The notes beneath the pieces are model-generated. The model worked only from the letters and a program-made list of their open reading frames with translations, was not told where the DNA came from and did not search any database. From positions 930,001-994,000 of the forward strand of contig CAOYZS010000006.1 in the NCBI GenBank assembly GCA_948567375.1: DNA of 64,000 bases. Reading direction: 5' to 3'. Shown here one piece after another: positions 36,901-48,900 of this stretch; within the stretch, counting starts at the first letter, position 1, and every line of letters starts with the position of its first letter. The translations under genes and the position numbers were made by a program. Source of the stretch: Lunularia cruciata. Lineage: Eukaryota > Streptophyta > Marchantiopsida > Lunulariales > Lunulariaceae.

Positions 36901-39900
36901 GGTGTTAGAAGTCCAGGAGGAATGTGCATATAGATGCTCTCTGTCAAGATTCTATTGAGGAATGCTGTTTTGACACCAAGAGCATGCACTTCCAAGTCAT
37001 GTTGAGCTGAGAAAGCAAGCAGCATGTGAATAGTATTCATCTTGACAACTGGAGAATAGGTTTCGGTGTAATGAACACCTTGAATTTGAGAAAAGCCATG
37101 AGCAATTAGTCTAGCTTTGTACTGTTGAATCAGGCCATGAGCATCATACTTCTTGAAAATCCACTTACAGATTACTGCCTTGCGTCCTGGTGGTATTTCG
37201 GTGATGACCCACGTTTGATTAGTTTCCAGACATTGGAGTTCATAGTGAATGGCCTCAAGCCATTTAGATGAATCAGGGCCTTGGATTGCAGCTTCATAAG
37301 TTGCAGGGTCAGGGTCGGATGTAGAATGCACACTGATTGATTAGCAGCCTCCAACATGGCGTCGTACCTCTGACCCTGATGGCGAACTCTGGTGCCTCGA
37401 TGGAGAGAAGGTTCTTGGACTGTGGCTGGAGGAAGATGAGGCTTGGGCCTTTGAGTAAAGACTATTATATCAGGAGATCCTAGGGAACTGTTGGAATGAC
37501 CGGAAGTAGGAGACAATGGGGGTGTTGGAGAATGCAGTGTAGGAGGAATGACAAGACGGAACTGCAGGAACTGTGGTCATGCTGGAAGCAGTTGATTGAG
37601 GTAAATGAGGAGAAGCAGAAAGAGTGAGCAATCTGGAAGGATAGATAAGATCTTCTTGATTGTCAGAACATGCTAGATCTGCAGGAGCATTTTCTAAGGA
37701 CTGTACATCTGTAGACAAACATATACCGCAATCAGAGATGCGCTGTAGTCTGTAGGGCTTACTTTGCTGATCATAGCCTAGAAAGATGCATTTGTACGAT
37801 TGAGAATCGAGTTTACACCTAGTGGAAGGTGGGACATCGGCATAGGCAATACAACCAAAAACTCGAAGTACAGAGAGTTTAGGTTTATGACCTAACCAGA
37901 GTTGAAATGGGTAGCTTCAGATGAAATGGCCTTGGTGGGACTCCGATTCTGCAGATAGTTGGCAGTTTGTAAAGCCTCTCCCCAACAAGGCTTGGGGAGG
38001 CCAGATTCCATTGGAGCGAACTGCTTCTATCAGGGTTCTGTTCTTGCACTTTGCAACACCATCTTGCTGAGGAGTGTATGCAGTGCTGAAGTGACACATG
38101 ATACCTCTTTCTTTACAGGAAAGATGGAATGCAGTAGATTTGTATTCACCACCATTGTCTGAATGCAGTACACGAATCTTGCGATCAAGTTGCCTTTCTG
38201 CATAGGTGACATACTCCTGGAAGCGAGTAAGAGCTTCCTGCTTGATCAAGTTGCCTTTCTCCATAGGTGACATACTCCTGGAAGTGAGTTAAAACTTCGT
38301 GCTTGAACCGGAGCAGGTACAAGAATGTATACCTTGTATAGTCATCTATAAAGGTCATGAAGTAACTCCAACCAGTGTAAGCGGCAGCAGAAAAGGAGCC
38401 ACAAACATCAGAGTAAACAATAGCCAGCGGAACACTGGCTCTAGTAGTGCCTTCTTGAGGAATGGGAGTTCGAGTTTGCTTGCCATGAAGACAAGGTGAG
38501 CAAACAGGAAATGTAATAGGATTGATGCAATCCATCCCAGCAATCAGATTGTTGGCTCTAGTAGTACCTTCTGGAGGAATGGGAGTTCGGGTTTGCTTGC
38601 CATGAAGACAAGGTGAGCAAACAGGAAATGTAATAGGATTGATGCAATCCATCCCAGCAATCAGATTGTTGTCATGTAGGAGTTGGAGGTGATGTTTGCT
38701 GATGTGCCGTAGTCATCAATGCCAGAGTGATGTAGTGGCTGAAGATGCGGCAGTTGTGTGAGTAGGTGCTGCAGTTGCCTGAAGTGACGTTGAGCTGGTT
38801 GGAGTAGAGGTCGAACTAGCTTGAGGTGGCTGAAGTGACTCTCCCAGCAGCCAAAAATTTATCCAGGGTAGGACAAGATGCTATCAGATTATCTAGATCA
38901 CCATAAAGTGGAATGCTGGTTTCCTTGAGATGAAAGGAACCATGCAATTTACTTAGCTGAAGTGCTGTATAGAGGTTCTTATTCAGCAATGGAACATGCA
39001 GAACATCCTCTAAAATGCATGGAGTTCCTGAACAAGCAAGTTTGACAGAAATGGTTCCATGGCCTAGAATATCAAGGTTGGAACAATCTGCCAGGTAAAC
39101 TCGTCAAGGTGGTAAGTATTCTTCGGAATCCAGGAAACAGGTGCACTCATGTGTCATGTGCTGAGAAGCTGCAGTATTAATGTACCACCGTTGATCTTGA
39201 GTGATATTTGGAACAAATTCAATGTTGTACAAAGAAATGTGAGCTGCCATAGTAGAGTTGGACAGGTACCGATTGTTGACTTCTTTCTCCCTTGTATCAG
39301 CAATACGGCGGTGTAATCTTTGATGTGATGCCCTTTCTTTGAGCAGTAATGACAGATGATGGAAGGTTTTGAAGATACCACTCCAGGAGCAGATGCCTTT
39401 CCTTGCTTCTCTGTTCTTTCCTTCTTACACTTCGCCTTTGCTTTTCTTGTTTGAGTAGGCTCGCCCCTTCCTGTGCAGCACTGATGTTTCTTGCTCTCCT
39501 CTCGTATTACTAACGAACCTTTACTTGATGATTTCTCATTGCTGTGTCCTGGATTTTCTCTCTACTAATGGATGTTTGTGATTTCAGGGATCCATCAGGT
39601 ATGTCTCGATTCCTTCCCTCCTCTTACTAATGTTGATTCATTTCTTTCTTGCCTGGTTCTCATTATGCAGCTGCGACTCTTGTGATGACTTAGGTGCCTG
39701 CACTTCTGCTTGCTCTTTCTTTCCACACTTCCACTTCTGTTCTTCTGTTTTTCAACATTCCCACTACTATGAGCAGCACTTTGGTGGAGCAACCAAGTTT
39801 GCCTTGGCACTCATGAGTTTTCTAGCAGAAACTCGGTAGGAGGGGTACTGACACTTGCTCAGCTACTTCGGCACGGTGAGGCGCTGATGAAGTCGCATGT

Positions 39901-42900
39901 GATTTTGTGGAGGTTTACTATGGCCGCCTTCTGCTTCCCTTTGCTGTTTAGCATCTCAGGACTCAAACGTCCATAGCGCTTGTTACTATATACTTTATAT
40001 CCTGTCCCCTTTTGCTTCACTCTCGTTACACTGTTGTTACACTTCGAAATATCTCTGCACCAACTCCATCCATAAGCTGTCGCATTGTTCCACTCCTCTA
40101 TTCCCCTGCTAATTCCCTCCCTATCATTTTTCCTTCGCTCTTTGCCTGATTCCTGGTTCAACCTCCCGTGTCTACAGTGTTCCTACCTGACTCCAGCCTA
40201 CGTTTTAATTTTCATAGTTCACACACTGCTTAATGGTGGTCTATTAGATAACGTTTTATAATTTTTGCTTTGTTTGCATAGCTGTTATCCATGTCAAGTT
40301 GTTTACTAATCCTTTAGATATGTTATTTGTTATGTGTTATTCTCAATTTGTTGCAATAATACCTTTGCTTCAGGTTACATTCAATGCATACTACCTTATG
40401 GATTTATCACTATTCTAGCATTGTGCATCAAGTACATCTTGGCTACCGATTATTTGCATTTCATGAGTTCTGGATCACCCGTTCTGGGAACGGCTTCTGC
40501 TCTCATATACCTATATATCCTGCCCTTACAGTCTTTGCTCCGTGACGTTGAATTCCTGCAGGCCATTCCTCTGAATATACCTTTTAGTATTCCCATCATT
40601 GTCTACAGGTACAGCAAAACTCTGGGCCCTTTTACAGTTTAATTTTGCCTTGATTTCCAGAAACATTTTGAATGTAACGTCCCCTTCTTCTCCTTGTAGT
40701 TGTCTTCATCATTCTGGCTTCATTAACCCTTCCTACGGTCATGTAGTTACAGCTTCCCTTCAAATCTTACTGTTGACCAACTTATCACTTCTCTTCTCTA
40801 GAGGTACTAAGTTTCTCTTTCTTCCATATCTCCCCCTTCTTCCTTCAATGCTATTCCTTCAATGCTATGCTAGTGTTTCCAATTTCGCGCTTGCTCAGGA
40901 AGCAATGATGGGCACCAAGGGCATTCTCAACCAATGGAAAGCTACCCTTCTTCAAAAGTCAAGTGCCTCCTCAACCTCCCCCACATTCGGGACGACTTTC
41001 TTGCTGCAGATCCGATCTTTCTCTCTCGTCACGACAAAGACCTCCTCTCACCTAAAAGTCCCAATTTATTATTACTTACATGGACAAGTGTCCTAACAAC
41101 TTAGTATTTGTTTGCAGACATTTCATGTTCAAACTCTACTCCAAGAACTCCATTCTCCCTCTGCTACCTATAAATTGTCACAGATTCCTCAGCCACAGCT
41201 TTTACATTCTCATAGCATCTTCAAATCTACTCATGGATTTCGCAAGTCCAAAGATAACGATAGACTCCCCTATCTATGCTGCGCCTTTAAATTCCATAAG
41301 TGCCTGTAGTCCCTAGGTTCATTGCTGCTGGACTTTCTAAGTCACTTTCAGAACTCTCACGAGGTTTGAGTTCTTCTTCAAAGCCTTGCTACCTTCAGCT
41401 GGTTTGGAGGTCGATACCAGCTGGATCTTGGATGAGTCTTTGGGGGTCCCCATTCTGCTTGAGAAGGTGCAAAGATTACGGAAACCAATTTCCACTGCTC
41501 CTCAAGATTTCGGGTCAGCGTTGACTCTGGCCACCCTAGATAAAGTTCTTTTCCCGAGTTTTGATTTTACCACCCTTTACAATAAGATTCACCTTGACAA
41601 CCTCAAAACGAGGCTGACCACACTCAGACTGCCCTCTTCCCGTCAGGACCTTTGCTTACAGAGATTACTTGCGCAAAATTGCAGCACTTTCTTTTTTGCT
41701 TGACAATGATAAGCTCACTGTTGCGTACCTCGGCGGTTTCAGAATTAGGCACCTATTTCACATCTTATATGTCTTTCAATCTACCCCATCATCCGTGCTT
41801 CTTAGGACTGACGATGACATAAACTCGCTCATGAATCTGCTCCTTCTTTTCCTCACACCATATCTTTCTGCAGTTAGATCTACCCATGAATTTTACCCAT
41901 GAATTTTGACCGACTCTCATTATCTTCCGATTTACTTCCAAAGAGATAGATAAAGCCAAACTACAGTCTGTTCTCCGTAATAGAGAGATATTGGAAGCCA
42001 TTCCTTCTGACATTCGTCTCAGAACTCCCTTAGTGGCTTACAGGTACAGCAAAACTCTAGACCGTTTACGTTTCAATTTTGCTTCATATCCGAGAAACAG
42101 CAGAACTTAAATCCCCCTATTTCTCCTCATAGCTGTCTTCATCATTTTGCGTGTGTCAAACCTGCTTATGGACATGTCATTACTGCTTCCCTACAAATCC
42201 TGCCTTCTGCCAACTTATCCCTGCTCTTTGCTAGGGTACTAAGTTCCGTCTTTTGTGCTTTCACAAGAAGCTCTTTTGGGTACCAAGGGTATTTTAGATC
42301 ATTGGAAGGCTATCCTTCTTCAAAAAGTGAAGCGCCTTCTCAACCTCCCACCAACTCGTGATGACCTCGTTGCTACTGATCCTTTCTTCTTGTCTTGTCA
42401 CGATTTAACCTCTTTCGCATTTCAAAGACCAATTCCATCATTACATATATGGATTAGTGTCCTAATAATTTTGTTTTCAGTCTGCAGACAAGTTTATGTC
42501 CAAACTTTACTCCATGAACTTTATTCTCCCTCTGCCACCAACAAACTGACACACTTTCCTCAATCTCAGCTTTTGCTCTCTCACAATGCCTTCAACTCTT
42601 CTTATGGTTTTCGCAACTCCAAGGATTCTGACAGATTCCCTTATTTTTGTTGTGCCTGGAAATTCAGTAAGTCCCCGGTGGTCCCTAGATTCATCGCGGC
42701 AGGACATTCTACTGTCCTTTCTGAGTTTACTATTCCTTTCCACTCGCTAACTCTTCTTGATAGATTCCACTTGCCATCGCCAGTTCACATTGCACAACAG
42801 AAGCCCTAGTCAGTTTTCTTTCCACAACATTTGTTTTCATTTTGAGCAGCACAGAAGGGGGCAACCGAGTTTGCCTTGGCAACCATGAGCCTTCGAACAG

Positions 42901-45900
42901 AAAATCGGTGAGGAGTACTGGCATTTGCCCAGCTACTTCAGCACTACGTTTGGCACTGATGAAGTTGCTTGTGCGTCAGTGGAGGTGTACTATGACCATC
43001 TTTCTGCTTCCCATGTGTTTTTGGTTTTAGGACTCATGTGTTCATAGCACATGCTGTAATATTATCCATATCCAGTCCTATAATGCTTCACTCAACTTCC
43101 CTCGTTCTCTGAACAAACTCATTTATTTTTCCAGTTTTCATGCGGTCAGGCAGTCTCACGGATCTTCCACGATTTTGCTTCCTTTGTCCTCTGTGCTCTA
43201 TCATTTTACTTGCTGTTACATGGCTTTTCTAGTTGGGTCTATATTTATCTTTCGCCTTTGGCTCTTCATGTCTATTTCATTTCTCTTCTTGCACTTTGGT
43301 TATGTCTCTGCTGTGTAAATTGCAGGTCTTTGGTGTAGAGGTTTTACTCTTCATTTGTTTCCATGTTAGGTTTATTTCTGCTATCCGTAGATCAGAGGAT
43401 TGACATATTGCTTAGTTTACATATCTTGCATTTCATTTGCATTTAATGAGTTCTGGATCCCCGTTCCTCACACGGCTTCTGTCCTCATTTCTCTACATCC
43501 AGTCCTTTGACGCTTCACTCCTTCTCAGCCTAGAGACCATCCACTCTCTTCCCCTTTGCTCCAACTCACATTGTTGTTTTGCTTCATGGTTCCATTACAT
43601 GTGTTCTGTACAGTCTGTCAATTTCAGTTCTCTTGAATGGTTTAGTGTTGACTTATGGGTCTTCAATTATAGCTTGTTTATTGCACTAAATGCTTTACTT
43701 AGCGCTGATGTGTATCTGTTCTCTTACTGTTGATCAGGATATAGTGATATTTCGTTTGTGCTAAAATTCACATTTAATCTGTTAGATTCTTTACCTTATT
43801 TAGGGTTTCAATGCTCATCTCGATTTGCACATATCATGTGCAAATGTAACCAGTCCCTCTCTTATGTTTCTTGGTCCCTCTCCTATTACTAACGAACCCT
43901 TGCTTGACAATTTCTCATTGCTTCATCCTGGATTTTATCTCTACTAACAGATGTTTCTGATTTCAAGGATCCATCAGGTATATCTCGTTTCCTTCCCTCC
44001 TCTTACTCATGTTGATTCATATCTTTCTTGCCTGGTTCTCATTATGTGGCTGAGACTCCTGCGATTACTCATTTTCCTGCATTTCTGCTCGCGTTTTCTT
44101 TCCGCACTTGCACTTCTGTTCTTCAACATTCCCACTACTTATGAACAGCACTTTGGTGGAGCAACCAAGTTTGCCTTTGGCACTCATGAGTTTTCGAGCA
44201 GAAACTCAGTACGAGGGGTACTGACACTTGCTCAGCTACTTCAGCACTGCGTGAGGCACATGTGTTTTCGTGGAGGTTTACTATGGCTGCCTTCTGTTTC
44301 CCTTTGCTGTTTAGCATCTCAGGAAGCAAACATCCATAGTGCTTGTTGTGATATACTTTATATCCCGTCCTCTTTCGCTTTGCTCTCGTTACCCTGTTAC
44401 ATTTAGATATGTCTGTGCAGCCGCACCATCCACTAAGCTCCTGCATTGTTCCACTCCTCCCTTCCCCAGTTCTCTCTCTATTATTTTTCCCTCGCTCTTT
44501 GCCTGATTCATGGTTTGACCTCTCGTGTCTACAGTTTCCTTACCTGACTCCAGCCTATGTTTTAATTTTTATCGTTCATGCACTACTTAGTGGTGGTCAA
44601 GTACATAATGTTTTATATTTCTCGCATTCGTTTGAATAGCTGTTATCAATTTCAAGTTGGTTACTAGTACTTTAGATATATGTTATATTCAATTTGTTGC
44701 AATTATGCCTTTGCTTCAGGTTACATTCGATGCATTCTATTTTATGGATTTATCACTATTCTAGCATTGTGCATCAAGTACATGTTGGTTACCGGTCATT
44801 CTTTGTGAACTTCCTCCTTTGCTCCTTGGGAATATGAACATAGGCAGGACATCCAAAAACCTTCAAAGCTGAAAGATTAGGTTTCTTACCACTCCAGCAT
44901 TCTTCAGGAGTTCTTCCTTGCAATGCTGTGGTACCACTGATATTTCTAAGAAAATTTGCGGTGCTAATTGCAGCACCCCAAAACTTTCTCTCCAGCTTGG
45001 CATGTTGGAGCATGGCCAATGCTTTGTCCACCAGTGTCCTATTCAGCCTTTGTGCAACTCCATTCTGTGCAGGACTGTCTCTGGCTGTACAGTCAAGAAG
45101 GATTCCTTTCTCTGACAGAAAAGAGAGGAATTCCTCATTCCTGTACTCTCTGCCTCCATCTGTTCTCAATCGCTTGACTTTCCTCCCAGTCTGCAACTCA
45201 GCCATGGCTACAAACTTCTGGAATTTTCGCAGCACTTCATCATTGCTCTAGATGAAGATTTCTTGGGGATAGGAGCCTTGTGTGCCTTACCTTCTGCACA
45301 CCCAATGCAGAACTCGAGTTTTCCTTTGGGATCCAGTTTCAACCCATCCACTACCTTCTCTAAAGCATATGGGTTTTGCACTTACAAGTGCCCTAACCTC
45401 AAATGCCAGAGATGGATATCATTTCTGTTTTCTGCTACCAATGCAGAATCAGAACAATCAGCTTCCATCAACTTGAACATCTTCCCTTTGGCAGCGCCAT
45501 ATCCAAGGACCAGCTCTCTTTTCTTCAAAGTGCATTGATTTCTGTTGCTTTCAAACAGAACATCCACTCCATGCTCCATGAGGGGATGTACTGATATCAA
45601 GTTCTTGGTGTAATCTGGAACATAGAGCACATCTTCCAAATAGCTCTTACAAGAACTTGTGTTAGATCTTCCCAGTTCCTAACATTGGATTGAGAATCCC
45701 AGGTCCACAGCGAACACTCTTGGGAATCTTCAGAGATTGAAGAGTTGAGAACAGCTCCTTCTGGTAACAGATATGAGAGGTGGCTCCAGAATCCAAGAAC
45801 CATCCAGAACTGTTTGTGGACAAGTGCGATTCTGCCAACATTCCACAATCTAGTTCTTCTGCTGAGTACCCCTCCTCATCGCTTTCTATCTCATTACACT

Positions 45901-48900
45901 CCTCTGTGTTGTAAGCTGAACTCGCAAATTTTCAACCTTTTATGGTTGAGGTCCCTTGCCTACCTTCTTCAGCTCTCGTTCTCTCCATTCTCTTCTCTTT
46001 GGACATATAGGTGCAACATGACCTTTCTCATGACAGAAATAACAGATCCTGTTAGCAACACTACTAACCCCTTTACCAGATTTACTCACTCTAGATTGCT
46101 CTGGTTTGCTCACTCTTCTATCTGGCACTCTCCTTGACTGAGAAGAAGCACTGAACAGAGCAGAATCTCCCAAATCATTAAAGGTCCTCTCTGTCTCTGC
46201 TAAACACCAGTAATCTGTTTATCACATAATCCCATGTGACAACTTCAACAGGTAGAATTTTTAGAGCTACTTTGATAGGCTGGTAGCTTGGAGGGAGAGT
46301 CTTCAAGAGATGGTTAATCTCATATTTCTCTGTAAGGGGACACCCATCCTCGTTGACACTCTTGAAGACCTTACGTAACTTTGACAAGTGCAAAGTAAAG
46401 TCTTCACCATCTGCAAGTTTAGTGTTCCACATCCCATCCCAGATGCTACTGGAACTTTCCAGCCTCTCAACAGAGTAAAAATTCTTGAGTTTGTGCCAGA
46501 TCTCCCAACTCCAAGCATAAGTGTCTACTAGGTCTCTGACTGGCTCTTGCATAGCCCTTAGCAGAACCTCCTAGTAGTAGAGTACTTGATTCTCTTCTCC
46601 TTGTTGGACTCAAACTCATCTATATCATGAGCTTCTAATGCCAAGTCTAAACAGTCATAACTGTCTAAGATACACTTCACATCCAAAGCCCAGGCTTTGT
46701 AGTTAGTGTTTCCCAATTTCTCTAGCTCTTTGAGTTCTCCTATCAACCCCAATGGTGATTGTGGGCCCATAACCTGATGAGAACCTTTCTTTCTAGTCTT
46801 TGAAGTAGATGGTCTATCCTAAGTCATTCTGACTTCTGATGTATTAGACATCCTAGCACTCAGCTTTCCTAGTCTCACCAGAGTAAACATTCCTGATTGC
46901 ACTCAGCAATATTCAATTCACTCTCTCTCAGAGCTTTCAAAGATAGTACACAGCAGCACTCACGCAACATGAAAGGTACCCCAGTGGTAAACAGCATAGA
47001 ACACACCTAAAACAAGATACAAGGTGTGGGGAATGATCCTTGTATGAGAACTTATCTAAACATGAGTAGAGAGCACTCATATATATGCACAAGCAAGCTC
47101 TAGAAGGTTGCATTGCAGAGCCCTAATCACTTCACCTTAATCATGTATCTAGCCTAATCATGTATCTAGTCACTAAACTAGAGATTATCAAAACTAACAT
47201 AGGATATCTTTAAGCCTGGGATATTGACTGTTACCGGATAACTCTGATTACTAAAATGTCTTATGATGAGAACTACTGTTTCTGCTCCTTGAAGTAGAAT
47301 GCCGGTCAGCCATTCTAATCTTGATGTATCAGACATCACTAACACACAGCAATACTACACCTCTCTCTCTTGTATCCGAGCTCAAAGACAACACACAAGT
47401 TCACTCACGGAACATTATTAACATTCAACACTGAAATAACATAGAACACACCTGACATAATGTTAAGCAGCTCAGGATTTCACAAAATGCAAGGTGTTGG
47501 GAAGCATCCTTGTAGAAGAACTAGTTCAAGGGTAGAAAACATTCATATATACACAATTTTTCCCATAGTTGTATACTGTTCATATTGAGCCCACCAGTAG
47601 TTTTTCCTCATAGGCTTGTATATCATAGTGTTATACAGGAGTCCTACTTGACTCCTGAACTTATATATAATTGCCTACCACTATTTTGGTTTTTGTGCCA
47701 TATGGATTTCGATTGGTTTGTTTCTGGACTCATGGGCCTTTGCTTATGGACATGCGGGCGCACCTTGTCCTTCACTTCATCGAAGGCAGATTTTACCTCC
47801 TTTCTTTGCCCTTTTGCATTGCCCTAACTCTTTTCCGGCTTTTCCTTGCTTCTCTGTTCTTTCCTTCTTACACTTCGCCTTTGTTCTACCTGTTTGAGTT
47901 GACTCGACCCTTGCCGTGCAACGCTGATGTTTCTTGCTCCCCACTTGTAGAAGTAATTAACCTCTGCTTGACTATTTCTCATTGTTGTGTTGTGGATTTT
48001 CTCTCCACTAATGTATGTTTGTGTTTTCAGGGATCCATCAGGTATGTTACAATTTCTTCCCTCCTCTTACTCATGTGGATTCTTTTCTATCTTGCCTGAT
48101 CCTCATTATGTGGTTGAGACTCCTGCGATTATTTATGTACCTACACTTCTGCTTCCCCTTTATTTCCACACTTCCATCTCGGTTCTTCTGTTATTTCGAC
48201 ATTCCCACTACTTATAATCGACACTTTAGGGGAGCAACAGAGTTTGCCTAGGCACTCATGAGTTTTCAAGCAGAAACTCAGTACGAGGGGTATTGACAAT
48301 TGCTCAACTACTTTGGCATTGCATGAGGCGCTTATGAAGTCGCAGGTATTTTCTGTAGGTTTATTATGGCTGCCTTCTGCTTCCCTTTGCTGTTCAGTGT
48401 CCCAGGACTCAAGCGTCCATAGCGCTTGTTGCGATATACTTAATATCCTGTCCTCTTTCGCTTTGCTCTCGTTACCGTGTTACACTTCGATGCGTTTTTG
48501 CAGCCACACCATCCGTAACTCTCGTATTGTTCCACTCCTCCATTCTCCAGCTAATTCCCTCTCTAGTAGTTTTCCTTTGCTCTTTGACTGATTCCTGGTT
48601 AGACCTCTCGTGTCTACCCGACTCCAGTCCACGTTCTTAATCTTTATCGGTCACGCACTGCTTACTGGCGGGTTATAACATACTGTTTTCTATTTCTCGC
48701 AGTTGGTTGCATAGATGCTCTCAATTTCATGAATTTCACATTGTTTGCTAGTCCATTAGGTATCTTTTATTCTCAATTTGTTTCAATTATGCCTTTGCTG
48801 CAGGTTATTTAGATGCATTTTACATTAGGGATTTAACACTACTCTAGCATTGTGAATCATGTATATATTGCTTATCAATCATTCGCATTTCATGAGCTCT

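Larger units (their letters stand above)
36600..39385 (-). pseudogene. pol: copia pol of family G
   Basis: On the minus strand a zinc knuckle C-x2-C-x4-H with its last Cys changed to Tyr lies at about 39360. The protease/spacer region follows, then the integrase H..C-x2-C area (about 38650-38480). The core has V-Y-S-D-V-C-G (first Asp, about 38415), H-S-D-N-G-G-E-Y (about 38160) and a G-V-A-K segment where G-V-A-E-R is expected (about 38055). RT is open at 37331-36804 ([21 protein letters not shown]) and the Y-V-D-D box is near 36700. Several frame changes and stops are present. Confidence 0.82.
36562..39396 (-). mobile_element. Fragment of a second Ty1/copia family (G)
   Basis: RT, integrase and zinc-knuckle parts of a copia pol differ clearly from the main family. 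Neither LTR is recognisable: the left edge lies at the RT catalytic region near 36562 and the right edge meets PLE repeat near 39397. Two internal tandem duplications and many stops show it is old. Confidence 0.8.
44800..47199 (-). mobile_element. Truncated Ty1/copia element E (5' LTR to integrase)
   Basis: The 5' LTR is 46775-47199 and the primer site GGTTATGGGCCCAC lies beside it on the minus strand. Gag, protease and integrase follow. The RT, RNase H and 3' LTR are missing beyond 44800. Relative to element C there is an internal deletion of about 145 bp at 45247 and loss of the frame in several places. The Gag region is close to element C. Confidence 0.9.
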
